From: an uncultured Granulosicoccaceae bacterium
GTDB lineage: Bacteria > Pseudomonadota > Gammaproteobacteria > Granulosicoccales > Granulosicoccaceae
Assembly (NCBI GenBank): GCA_938008205.1
Contig: CALLLY010000385.1
Coordinates: 1 to 33,976 of the forward strand
Direction of reading: 5' to 3'
Length of the DNA stretch: 33,976 bases
The translations under genes and the position numbers were made by a program. The notes under the pieces are model-generated. The model did no database searches and had not been told where the DNA came from. It was given only the letters and a program-made list of their open reading frames with translations. This document shows, piece after piece, positions 25,626 through 33,976 of this stretch (within the stretch, counting starts at the first letter, position 1; every line of letters begins with the position of its first letter).

Positions 25626-25865
25626 ATGACTAAAATTGAAGAGGCCAAATCAACGTGTGATGGACTCCACCGATTGATGAGACGGCTGAACGGTGCAGCA
25701 GTTGATCTGGATAAAGGCGGCGCGAGCGCCCACGAGTTAATGGCGTTGCTTGCTTCTACGAATGAGTGCATCAGTAACCTAAGCACTCAGCTCGATTCCA
25801 TAGAGCAATTGAACAATGCTTCCAATCTTCCTGAGCTCGATTTCGAATTAAAAAACTCAAGCTAA
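25626..25865 (+). CDS. Hypothetical 79-aa protein
   Basis: ATG preceded by 'gaacgggag' at SD-like distance, promoter-like sequence upstream, convergent intergenic boundary downstream. No family recognised. Confidence 0.55.
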   Translation: MTKIEEAKSTCDGLHRLMRRLNGAAVDLDKGGASAHELMALLASTNECISNLSTQLDSIEQLNNASNLPELDFELKNSS

Positions 25866-25893
25866 CACCGGGTAATCCTTGCTGTGGCCCGCA

Positions 25894-26775
25894 TCAGTTC
25901 CCCGGACTGTTCAGCCAGTTCATAAATTCTGTCGGCAGATCGGTCGTTTTTCCCTCTACATTCCAGCCATTGTCGTGCGCAATCCGAAGCAGATCATCAA
26001 TTCTCTGTTTATCGAGCGGGTGGGTGGAGAAAAAACCATCCAGCGCACCAACGTCTGATTCATCACGCTGCGCCATAAATAAAACAAATAAGTCATCTGC
26101 CCCGTCTGTGTGTCCATAAATTTTATTCACCGCTTTTAGTCCGTTTTCATCAGACTGAGATTCCATATCCCGCGAAAAATTCAGATTACTCAGCGACCCG
26201 GCAAGGCCGTACAAGCGCCCCTTCACACCCGCACCACCAGGCAACAGCGCAGCACCCAATGCCACAGCTATTCCACCGCCAACACCTCTGACCGGATGAC
26301 GCAATTGCACGTGAGAATATTCATGCGCCAACAACATCACCAGAGCATTCTCGTGGGGTAGTTGTTTTAATAGTCCTTTGTACAGATACACATGACCACC
26401 CAGAGTCGCAAACGCATTAACAACATCTTCATCACTATAGTGTAAGTGAATAGCCATAGGTGACTTCATCTCCAGCGCCTGCTCTACTTTGGCGCCGAGT
26501 TGATTTAAATAGTCATGCAGCGGTGAGTCATTCTCATCTTCACTGAAGGGGGAGCTCTCACCCGCTTCGGTAAGTGCTGTGTCAATACGATCTGTTAACC
26601 ACACTTCAGCCCTGTAGGGAATGAGTCCCGCCAGATGCCCACCAGCAAAGTTCAGCAACAGACCAAACAATATCAACGCCACAACAGCGGCAATTGTCAG
26701 ACGGATAAACTCTGCCAGCGGATGGCGGTTCGGTGTGTTTATACCTTCTTCAGGCAATCTATTCTGGTATTCCAT
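25894..26775 (-). CDS. Membrane-anchored M48-family zinc metallopeptidase
   Basis: HExxH in 'MLLAHEYSHVQLRHPVRG', N-terminal TM 'LTIAAVVALILFGLLLNFAGG', downstream 'RDMESQSDENGL'. Confidence 0.92.
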   Translation of the reverse strand: MEYQNRLPEEGINTPNRHPLAEFIRLTIAAVVALILFGLLLNFAGGHLAGLIPYRAEVWLTDRIDTALTEAGESSPFSEDENDSPLHDYLNQLGAKVEQALEMKSPMAIHLHYSDEDVVNAFATLGGHVYLYKGLLKQLPHENALVMLLAHEYSHVQLRHPVRGVGGGIAVALGAALLPGGAGVKGRLYGLAGSLSNLNFSRDMESQSDENGLKAVNKIYGHTDGADDLFVLFMAQRDESDVGALDGFFSTHPLDKQRIDDLLRIAHDNGWNVEGKTTDLPTEFMNWLNSPGN

Positions 26776-26811
26776 CTGCCCGTCAATTCAGCTGATTATT
26801 CACATGCACTT

Positions 26812-27318
26812 TCAGTTCGCTATAGATAATGGCGCAGAAGCAGACATCTCATCAGAGCCACTGTGCATCGCAGGTTCTGTTGTTAAAGTAGAGTCCAGTA
26901 AAGCGGTACCATAAGCGAGTACTTCAATGGTCGTTACCCTTCCTCCGATCCGGGATGTTTCATATTTTATATTAAACACTTGCAATGCCCCCAGGGCATG
27001 AGCCTGCTCTTTTACCCGCAACAGCGCTTCACGACGCCCGCGATCCAGCAGCGGTTCGTAGGTTCTTACGCGACCACCAAAAATATTGACCAGGCTGGCC
27101 ACAAACGACTTAAAGTAGTCGCTTGCTACGACGACATTGCCAACAACCAGAACCTGCCGAAATTTCTCACCTGTCGGTGGATGCTTTGAGCCCACAACCA
27201 CAATAGGCTGCAGTTCTTTTTCACGGCGTATAATAGACCGATAGTGCCTCTTCTCACTGAGCTGTCCAAAGCCGAAGCCCAGTAGCAGCAACACGGCAAA
27301 CATGATGGCGTCGATCAT
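26812..27318 (-). CDS. Membrane-anchored YbjQ-like (heavy-metal-binding/UPF0145-like) protein
   Basis: N-terminal TM, then 'VLVVGNVVVASDYFKSFVASLVNIFGGRVRTYEPLLDRGRREALLRVKEQAHALGALQVFNIKYETS' resembling YbjQ. Confidence 0.75.
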   Translation of the reverse strand: MIDAIMFAVLLLLGFGFGQLSEKRHYRSIIRREKELQPIVVVGSKHPPTGEKFRQVLVVGNVVVASDYFKSFVASLVNIFGGRVRTYEPLLDRGRREALLRVKEQAHALGALQVFNIKYETSRIGGRVTTIEVLAYGTALLDSTLTTEPAMHSGSDEMSASAPLSIAN

Positions 27319-27638
27319 GATTCATTTGCCACTTGAACAGCTGCGCCATAAACAAAGATTTCTGCCGCACCGGACGCGATACTCGACGTTGAAAAACGCA
27401 CATTAAGAATGGCATTGGCCTCAATACTTTTTGCCTGCTGGATAAGCCTTTCGACTGCCTCTTCACGGGATTCGTGCAGAAGTTCGGTATATCCGACCAG
27501 CTCTCCACCAAAAATACTTTTCAGCCCTGCCATAATGTCACGCCCGGCATGTTTGGAACGTACAGAACTCCCCTGCACCAACCCAAGGTGACGCTGTACT
27601 GTCATACCTGGCAGGTATTCCAGACTGGTAATAATCAT
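27315..27638 (-). CDS. YbjQ/UPF0145 family protein
   Basis: 'MIITSLEYLPGMTVQRHLGLVQGSSVRSKHAGRDIMAGLKSIFGGELVGYTELLHESREEAVERLIQQAKSIEANAILNVRF'; 4-bp overlap with the next gene. Confidence 0.9.
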   Translation of the reverse strand: MIITSLEYLPGMTVQRHLGLVQGSSVRSKHAGRDIMAGLKSIFGGELVGYTELLHESREEAVERLIQQAKSIEANAILNVRFSTSSIASGAAEIFVYGAAVQVANES

Positions 27639-27781
27639 ATTAGCTTTCCTGTTTTTATATTCGGGGGATCCGCTACTTTCTAATATTCTACAGCATGGCC
27701 GTAACTGCGGAGCATGCTACAGTTGTCAAGCATCGTAACCGCCATCATTCCAGTTGCCATTGTTTACAATTTAAAATTTCT

Positions 27782-28453
27782 ATGACCACACTCTATTTAA
27801 TCCGACATGGCCAGGCGTCCATCGGCACTGACAATTACGATGTGCTGTCACCGCTCGGCGAACGGCAAGCAGCATTGCTGGGAAAACATCTGCAACTACT
27901 CAACGTATCCTTTGATGCGGTGTACAGTGGTTCACTTACGCGGCAAAAAGATACCGCTGCAATCGCCTTGAATCATCAGCCTGTTAGCCTGGAGATTATC
28001 GCCGGTTTTAACGAGTACCACCACGCAGCAATTTACCAGCACTATGCTCCACGAACTGAACTGAAATCAGTCTCCGATCATAATGCACAGCTTGAGTACG
28101 AGGCGTTCTCGACACTGATGAACGCCTGGACCCAGGACAACGAGACAAATTCTGGCGACCTTGAGACATGGCTCCAGTTCAAAACCCGCATACATCAGGC
28201 AATAGATGAAGTCGCAGCACGACATAATCGTGATGACACGGTCGCGATATTTACGTCCGGAGGAGTGATATGCACACTAATGCAACGTATTCTACAGTTT
28301 CCTACCCCCAGAATTTTTGAGATTAACTGGGGTATCTATAACGCCAGTATTTCAAAAATCAAATTGCATCGTGGAGGCATGAAATTGCGTGAGTACAACA
28401 ATATTACGCACCTGCTGCTACATCAGGACGACTCGCTGGTGACCAATATCTGA
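27782..28453 (+). CDS. Histidine phosphatase (phosphoglycerate mutase-like) family protein
   Basis: MTTLYLIRHGQASIGTDNYDVLSPLGERQAALLGKHL; the listed start (27695) adds 29 residues without family resemblance, so ATG 27782 is preferred. Confidence 0.88.
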   Translation: MTTLYLIRHGQASIGTDNYDVLSPLGERQAALLGKHLQLLNVSFDAVYSGSLTRQKDTAAIALNHQPVSLEIIAGFNEYHHAAIYQHYAPRTELKSVSDHNAQLEYEAFSTLMNAWTQDNETNSGDLETWLQFKTRIHQAIDEVAARHNRDDTVAIFTSGGVICTLMQRILQFPTPRIFEINWGIYNASISKIKLHRGGMKLREYNNITHLLLHQDDSLVTNI

Positions 28454-28455
28454 TC

Positions 28456-28707
28456 ACCTAGCCTGCATTATTCATGAGGATTCGTCACTCAGCGGAAATA
28501 GTGCAAAACAGGTCGCTTGATCAAGCGAGAAACGTGGCCCGCCACGCGCCGAGCTTGATCGGGCGAGATGTGCAGCAATATTTGTGTCTGATGGTGAATA
28601 GACACACTGTTACATTGAAACTGGTCGGTAAGTACAAGTTTTGATCTATAAAAATAGTAATTTCTCTTAAGTTTCCGCGGTCGCCTCATGAATAATGCAG
28701 GCTAGGT
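28456..28707. mobile_element. MITE-like non-autonomous element, or IS remnant, with 24-bp perfect terminal inverted repeats
   Basis: acctagcctgcattattcatgagg (28456-28479) is the exact reverse complement of cctcatgaataatgcaggctaggt (28684-28707); ~204 bp between, no convincing transposase ORF. Confidence 0.8.
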
Positions 28708-28772
28708 TCCACCAGGTAAGACACGATAAGATGAAACCCTTATGTCGTCTGATAGAAACCCGGCAAGCCAGG

Positions 28773-29765
28773 CTACGGAATTAAGACAATCTTGGGCGCA
28801 GCAGACTTACCGTTATGTATATCGGCAAATGCACCGGCACCATCCGACAAAGGTCTTTGCTCAACCCAGTCCAATGCTCCTAACCCACCATGATGCAGCA
28901 ACGCAATGGACGCATTGAGATCAGCCACGGTGTAGCAATAATTTCCAACAAACGATACTTCCTGCAACGTTAAACGGCGCGTGTCCAGTCCGAGCTCCTG
29001 ATCCTGCAGTCCGGCATGACAGATTACTCCTCCCGGCCGGACCATCCGGCTGCTCGCTTCGCGGGTCTTGCCACTGCCAACGGCGTCGAACACCACATCG
29101 AAGCTTGCTTCTTCGGGCTCGTTTTGAAGCGGATTATAGACATGCCCGAAATTGTGTTTTTCTGCAGTGGTGCGGCGCAAAGCATTAGTATCACCGAGAT
29201 AGACCTCTGAGCACCCTTTACTCTTAAGTACCAGGGCAGCCAGCACCCCGATAGCGCCCGCACCCAGTACCAGCGCGCGCGCTTCAGAGACCGGGCGATG
29301 CAATACTCTTTCAGCCAGCACAACGCTGTGCACACCCACTGCTGTCGGCTCAGTCAGGCTGGCCTCGATAATACCCATATCTGCCGGCATCGTTAAAGCA
29401 TTTCGGGCCGGCAGAACGACCTGATCAGCAAAAGCACCGGCAATACGCATTCCGACCAGCTCTCGTGCCGCGCAAAGGTTACTTCTACCAGAGACACATT
29501 CTTGACAATGACCACAGGTTATTAAGGGATTAACGATAACCCGCTCGCCCTGACGGTCTCCGTTTTGCACCACACCACAAGCTTCATGACCCAATACCAA
29601 AGGCGGTACGCGCCGCGCATCTAATCCATGATACGCGTGCATATCCGAACCACACAAACCGCAGGCATCGACGCTCAGCAGCATTTCATCAGCCGCGGGG
29701 GGTGCAGGTTCAGGCTCGTCTCGATAAACCACGTCCTGCGTGCCGACATAAACCAAAGCTTTCAT
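28773..29765 (-). CDS. Zinc-type medium-chain alcohol dehydrogenase
   Basis: 'CGLCGSDMHAYHG', 'LGHEACGVV', structural-Zn Cys cluster 'CGHCQECVSGRSNLC', Rossmann 'ALVLGAGAIGVLAALVLKSKG'. Confidence 0.94.
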   Translation of the reverse strand: MKALVYVGTQDVVYRDEPEPAPPAADEMLLSVDACGLCGSDMHAYHGLDARRVPPLVLGHEACGVVQNGDRQGERVIVNPLITCGHCQECVSGRSNLCAARELVGMRIAGAFADQVVLPARNALTMPADMGIIEASLTEPTAVGVHSVVLAERVLHRPVSEARALVLGAGAIGVLAALVLKSKGCSEVYLGDTNALRRTTAEKHNFGHVYNPLQNEPEEASFDVVFDAVGSGKTREASSRMVRPGGVICHAGLQDQELGLDTRRLTLQEVSFVGNYCYTVADLNASIALLHHGGLGALDWVEQRPLSDGAGAFADIHNGKSAAPKIVLIP

Positions 29766-29920
29766 ATAACCGTTCCCGAATGCGGATGTGTGAATATTTG
29801 TTTACAAATGTTGTGCGTATCACCTCACATATTGTCCGTCGATAAATCAGACGGACAAGCAGGTTGGCTAACAATTTGCGCATTATCTCTGAAAGTGTCA
29901 AATCAGTCGACGGAATCACT

Positions 29921-30976
29921 ATGCGTCTTATACCTGCAGTACTGTTAACCGCCCTTCTCGGTGTGGTGTACTGGGTCGGTGCCACTCTTTTTACCGACCG
30001 GATCCAGAACGATATCACCGAGCGCTCAAGCGCCGCCATTGCCGAGGTCAATCCTGATGTTGATCTGTCAGTGGATGGGCGCGATGTGACGTTATCCGGC
30101 CTAGTCAACTCCGAACGAGACCGCACACACGCGAAGCAAACCGTGGACTCCGTGTGGGGAGTGCGAGCATCGAAAAGCATGCTGGAATTGCGGGACGGGT
30201 ATGACTTTAATGCGACTCACAACGTGAGCCAGGGCATGACTATCGGCGGCACCGTCGATACTGATCAGGCGCTCAGCCACATGAAGCAAGCCATCGATCC
30301 GGTGGTTCCTGCTGGCACCGTGGCAACCACCGGCCGCCGATTAGCGATGAGCCCGGAAAAGCTGGCGCTGGGTGCCGGTGCTCTGTTAATGCTCAACCAG
30401 GGTGACCTGAAAATTAATGAAGAGCAATTCATTCTCAATGGTCAGGCAGAAGATGATCAGATCAAAGCAGCTATTGAAAACAACCTGGCCAATCAGCAAG
30501 GCGTCATAGATCCGTTAGAACTGATTACTAACATAGATGTCGCCAACAACATGACGCAAGCCTGCCGCTCTATGCTTCAGTCTGTCGTAGATCAGGACAC
30601 CATTTTGTTCGAGATTGACAGCGCTGTCGTTTCCGACGCGTATATGAATGTGGTTTCAAACCATGCGCATTTACTGGAGGCCTGCCCCGGGATCCTGTTG
30701 GTGGAAGCACACGCTGACCAGGACGGTAGTGAGAACTATAACCTTGAACTCTCAAAGCGACGTGCCACTGCCGTTGCCGATTCAATCGCGTCGCAAGGTG
30801 TCGGTCATGAACGCATCCAAATCTTCTCATATGGAGAAACCCGACCCGTCGCATCTAACGAATCAACCAACGACAAGACCTACAACCGACGTGTGAATAT
30901 TCAGTACGTGCACGATACAAACACCAATTTTTTAACCTTGCAACAAACCATCATTAGCTCTCAGAGCGCGGAGTAG
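29921..30976 (+). CDS. BON-like + OmpA C-terminal (peptidoglycan-binding) domain protein
   Basis: N-terminal TM 'MRLIPAVLLTALLGVVYWVGATLF', BON-like 'VDGRDVTLSGLVNSERDRTHAKQTVDSVWGV', OmpA 'ILLVEAHADQDGSENYNLELSKRRATAVADSIASQGV..ERI.IFSYGETRP...NDKTYNRRVNI'. Listed start 29864 is a TTG; ATG 29921 preferred. Confidence 0.9.
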   Translation: MRLIPAVLLTALLGVVYWVGATLFTDRIQNDITERSSAAIAEVNPDVDLSVDGRDVTLSGLVNSERDRTHAKQTVDSVWGVRASKSMLELRDGYDFNATHNVSQGMTIGGTVDTDQALSHMKQAIDPVVPAGTVATTGRRLAMSPEKLALGAGALLMLNQGDLKINEEQFILNGQAEDDQIKAAIENNLANQQGVIDPLELITNIDVANNMTQACRSMLQSVVDQDTILFEIDSAVVSDAYMNVVSNHAHLLEACPGILLVEAHADQDGSENYNLELSKRRATAVADSIASQGVGHERIQIFSYGETRPVASNESTNDKTYNRRVNIQYVHDTNTNFLTLQQTIISSQSAE

Positions 30977-30978
30977 AA

Positions 30979-33976
30979 ATGCTATATTTAATCACACAGG
31001 TATTGCAGATCCTCCTGATTGCAACCTTTCTCGGTTTTTTACTCGGCTGGATTTTACGCAAAATAAAAGCGAATAAAGCCGAAGAAGAATTAAAGTCGCG
31101 CTTGCATCAGTCAGAGGAAACGATCAAGCCGATCAAGCAGGCGCTCTCGCAGGCTCAAAGTGATGTGGAAGGCAGAGATAAAAGCATCGCTACTCTGCAA
31201 TCCAAGCTGGATGATATGGATGGTGAGCTGCCGCCGATAAAAAGTGAGATCGCCAAGCTGACCAGTAAGCTGGGTGCAACACAATCCAACAACGACGGTT
31301 TACTGAGAACCGTCGCAGATAAAGATAACCTTCTGCAAAAGCTCGGCAATGACCTGAACAATGAAAAAGCAGCGGTAAGGCAGCTGGATCAGGTTCTTGC
31401 AGACGCACATGGCAAACGTGCGGAGCTCGAAAACCGCCTTGCGGAAATGCGAGTCAGGCTTGAAAACAATGATGCTGCAACTGAACGTGCAAAAGCCGAG
31501 TGTGGTGAGTTACAACGTGAGATCAATTCACTACAGATCTCCCTGAATGACTCTGTCAATAAACGTGAAGCCACTATTGCCGATCTGAAAAGAAGCCTTG
31601 ACCACGAAAGCCTGGCCCACAAACGCGCCACTGAAGCACTTGCTGAAGCGGAAGCTCAACGTGATAGATCGATTGAAAAAATCGAGTCACTTAAGCAAGA
31701 GCTACAGAACAAAATAACCGACCATAAACTGGCACTTGCCGAGAAAGAGGCACTGCAGCGTGAAGTGGATTCACTTCAGGCGCAACTGGCTCGGCTGCAA
31801 CAGACTCATGACAAAAAGGTTGCAGACCTTGAACAAACTATTGCTGCACGTCAGTTAGTCAGTGATGAAACAAACAAGAAACTGGCGGAAAACGCTGGTG
31901 AAATTGCTCGCCTGCAAGGCGAGATAGATCGCCTCAAAGATAAACTCAGTCAATCAGCCGAACAACAAAACGGTAGTCAGGCAGATCACAACGCATTGAA
32001 GAGCCAGCTGGCCGAGCTGCAAAAAGAGAAAGCAGCGCTAGAGAATGCCTCTGCACAAAGTGCAGTAAAACTCGAAAAAGATCTTGACCACTACAAGATT
32101 AAAATTGACGGGTTGGAAAAAGATCTCGCCAATAGCGAAAAGCAGCAGGCAAAAGCCGCTGAGGAACACAGCAAGGCAGTGGCGCAGCTCGACGCCAACA
32201 AGGCTGCTGCCGGTCGTACCGAGAAAGACAAAGCGACACTTGAAAACAAGATTGGCATTCTGCAGAGCAATCTCGATGCTCAGGAAAAAGACGCCGGTGC
32301 CAAAGTCTCTGAACTTGAGAAGTTACTGGCCGCTTCAAACAAAGACAAGGCCAGCGCTGAGCAGCGTCAGCAGGCACTGGAAGACAAGATCCAGTCACTC
32401 AAAGACGAGCTGAATGCAAAGATCACAGATACCAAGCTTGCCTCCACACAACGCGCAGCTCTGGAAAAGGATATCGGACTGCTGGAGAGCGAAGTCAGTG
32501 CACTTGGTGATGAAGCCAATTCACTGAAAAAAGATCTGGCAAAATCCAAAGAAGATCACAACAAAACGATTGCTGAACTCAAGGCATCACTGGCCGAAAA
32601 AGCGGCCCGAGCAGAAGACGGCGGGCTGGCTATCAAAAAGCTCGCAGCAGTCAAAGCCGAGCTTAAAGAAAACGAGAAGAGCCAGCTCTTTGCCATGCAA
32701 AAGGCAGACAAAGCGATTGCTGAGAAAGATCGCCTGGCAGCTAAGCATGAAAGCGAAGCTGCTGCGCTAAAGACTGAAGCTAAGCGTTTAACTGATGAAA
32801 AACGCAAAGCAGAAGCAGAGAGCAAAGCACTACAGCAACAGATCGAAAAGATCTCTGCCGAACTTGCCGGCAAAGAAGGTGTTCAGTCAGATCTGAAACA
32901 AGCTAAAGCAGACTTAGCTTCCGCGCAGAAACGCGCCGAAGACTCAAATCGTCGCGCCGAATCACTAGCTAAGGAACTTCAGGCAGTCAAAGATGCCGTC
33001 ACTGAAGCGCAAACTTCTGCAAAGGTGCTTGGCTCTGAAAAAGCGGCACTTGAGCGTGAACTGGAATCTTTACGACAGAAAGCTGATGCGAACCAGCAGG
33101 CCAGCAATGGTGCGACAAACAAGCTCGACTCTGACAACCAGCGTCTTGCACAACAGAATGAAGCACTGCAGGAGAAAATAAACGAGCTCAAAGCACAGCA
33201 GCAGGCTCAGGCTACCGAGCTGCGCCTTGCCAAAGGTGCAGAAAGCTCTGCACAGAAACAGGCAAGCGAAGCAGCAAAGAAAGCCAGCGATGCCGCTACC
33301 TCTGCCGACAAACGAGTTGCCCAACTGCAGGCACAAAACAAAGCACTGACTGATGAAGCCGCCAGCCTAAAAGATCTGGCCAACGATCTGAAGTCATCGG
33401 CTAAAGTTGAGGCTTCAGACAAGGCTGCACTTGCCCGTGAACTCAAAGCAGTCACCGACAAAGCATCGAAGTCTGATAGCGCATTGCAAAAAGAAATTTC
33501 CGCGCTTAAAGATGAGCTCGCTGCGATCAAGAAGGCACAGGCTCGCGCTGAGAAGGCTGCCAAAAAATACCGCGATTCTCTCTCCAGCATGAAAAAGGAT
33601 AAAGATTCCGCAAACGGTGCGACAAACCAACGAGTCGCCGAACTCGATAAGCTGCTGGCCAGTGAGATCGCAGAAAAGGCCAGGCTCGCGAATGAGTTGA
33701 AGAAGGCAGAACAAGACCTCGCCAGCACACAGAATGAACTGGGCACAGTTAAAGCCGACAGCAAGCAAATTGCCGGAGAAGCAAAGCGACTTGAGAAAGA
33801 GTCGGACAAACTCGACAGCGCTTACCAGGCAATGAAGAAGGATCTGGAAAAATCTGCAGAGGCAGCACGACAGTATCGTGACGATGCCAAAGTGGCGAGC
33901 CAGGAAGCAAAAGAGCTAAAGCGCAAACTGGAAACCGCGGAAAAAGAACTCGCCGCGCTCAACGGTAAAATGCCAA
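30979..33976 (+). CDS. Membrane-anchored long coiled-coil protein, 3'-truncated by the window edge (at least 999 codons)
   Basis: ATG at 30979, two nt after the OmpA stop. MLYLITQVLQILLIATFLGFLLGWILRKIKANKAEEELKSRLHQSEE..., then Ala/Lys/Glu/Leu-rich heptad-like sequence. Frame spot-checked at 30979-31860, 32461-32590 and 33901-33976. Missing from the ORF track because no stop lies in the window. Confidence 0.92.
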   Translation, partial: MLYLITQVLQILLIATFLGFLLGWILRKIKANKAEEELKSRLHQSEETIKPIKQALSQAQSDVEGRDKSIATLQSKLDDMDGELPPIKSEIAKLTSKLGATQSNNDGLLRTVADKDNLLQKLGNDLNNEKAAVRQLDQVLADAHGKRAELENRLAEMRVRLENNDAATERAKAECGELQREINSLQISLNDSVNKREATIADLKRSLDHESLAHKRATEALAEAEAQRDRSIEKIESLKQELQNKITDHKLALAEKEALQREVDSLQAQLARLQQTHDKKVADLEQTIAARQLVSDETNKKLAENAGEIARLQGEIDRLKDKLSQSAEQQNGSQADHNALKSQLAELQKEKAALENASAQSAVKLEKDLDHYKIKIDGLEKDLANSEKQQAKAAEEHSKAVAQLDANKAAAGRTEKDKATLENKIGILQSNLDAQEKDAGAKVSELEKLLAASNKDKASAEQRQQALEDKIQSLKDELNAKITDTKLASTQRAALEKDIGLLESEVSALGDEANSLKKDLAKSKEDHNKTIAELKASLAEKAARAEDGGLAIKKLAAVKAELKENEKSQLFAMQKADKAIAEKDRLAAKHESEAAALKTEAKRLTDEKRKAEAESKALQQQIEKISAELAGKEGVQSDLKQAKADLASAQKRAEDSNRRAESLAKELQAVKDAVTEAQTSAKVLGSEKAALERELESLRQKADANQQASNGATNKLDSDNQRLAQQNEALQEKINELKAQQQAQATELRLAKGAESSAQKQASEAAKKASDAATSADKRVAQLQAQNKALTDEAASLKDLANDLKSSAKVEASDKAALARELKAVTDKASKSDSALQKEISALKDELAAIKKAQARAEKAAKKYRDSLSSMKKDKDSANGATNQRVAELDKLLASEIAEKARLANELKKAEQDLASTQNELGTVKADSKQIAGEAKRLEKESDKLDSAYQAMKKDLEKSAEAARQYRDDAKVASQEAKELKRKLETAEKELAALNGKMP

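Noticed and set aside
27695-27781. N-terminal extension of the histidine phosphatase ORF
   Set aside because: The family N-terminus (LYLIRHG) begins right at ATG 27782; the upstream 29 codons look like untranslated leader.
28489-28689. 66-aa minus-strand ORF inside the inverted-repeat element
   Set aside because: Lies within a palindromic noncoding element, ends in one arm, no resemblance to a transposase; likely chance.
28452-28711. Target-site duplication of the MITE-like element
   Set aside because: The bases flanking the arms (left ...gatc/atca, right ttcc/tcca) do not match as a direct repeat, so no TSD is claimed.
31155-33809. Overlapping short ORFs listed in both strands over 31155-33809 (e.g. 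33207..33809 minus, Ser/Ala-rich)
   Set aside because: Shadow frames of the real plus-strand coiled-coil gene; the Ser/Ala/Leu-rich composition is what antisense of Glu/Lys/Ala codons produces.

Overview
The window looks like a gammaproteobacterial (probably marine) chromosome segment. It is densely coding, with no rRNA or tRNA that I could recognise. Main blocks: (1) 3..11879(+), the 3' part of a giant cadherin-like/LamG repeat surface protein. Its frame is open back to the window edge, so the listed start at 132 is not the true start. The repeats include 12 tandem units, 10 of the 11 unit-to-unit intervals being exactly 399 bp, and the C-terminus carries a hydrophobic segment plus polar tail. 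(2) Directly downstream on the same strand are a hybrid histidine kinase with two tandem HPt domains and a REC-degenerate GGDEF-EAL protein, together suggesting a fibre/sensor/c-di-GMP operon. (3) A convergent lipoprotein + thrombospondin-type-3 (Ca2+ binding) protein pair; the latter ends in a Cys-containing CTERM-like tail. (4) An alpha/beta hydrolase. (5) An Entner-Doudoroff locus, zwf-hexR divergent from edd-eda, with two HexR-like operators in the divergent intergenic region. (6) Small hypotheticals, an M48 peptidase with two adjacent YbjQ-like genes, and a histidine phosphatase. (7) A ~252-bp MITE-like element with 24-bp perfect terminal inverted repeats. (8) A zinc-type alcohol dehydrogenase. 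(9) A BON/OmpA protein followed 2 nt later by a membrane-anchored coiled-coil gene of at least 999 codons, which is absent from the supplied ORF track because it runs off the window end. All functional statements are from motif reading; no searches were run.
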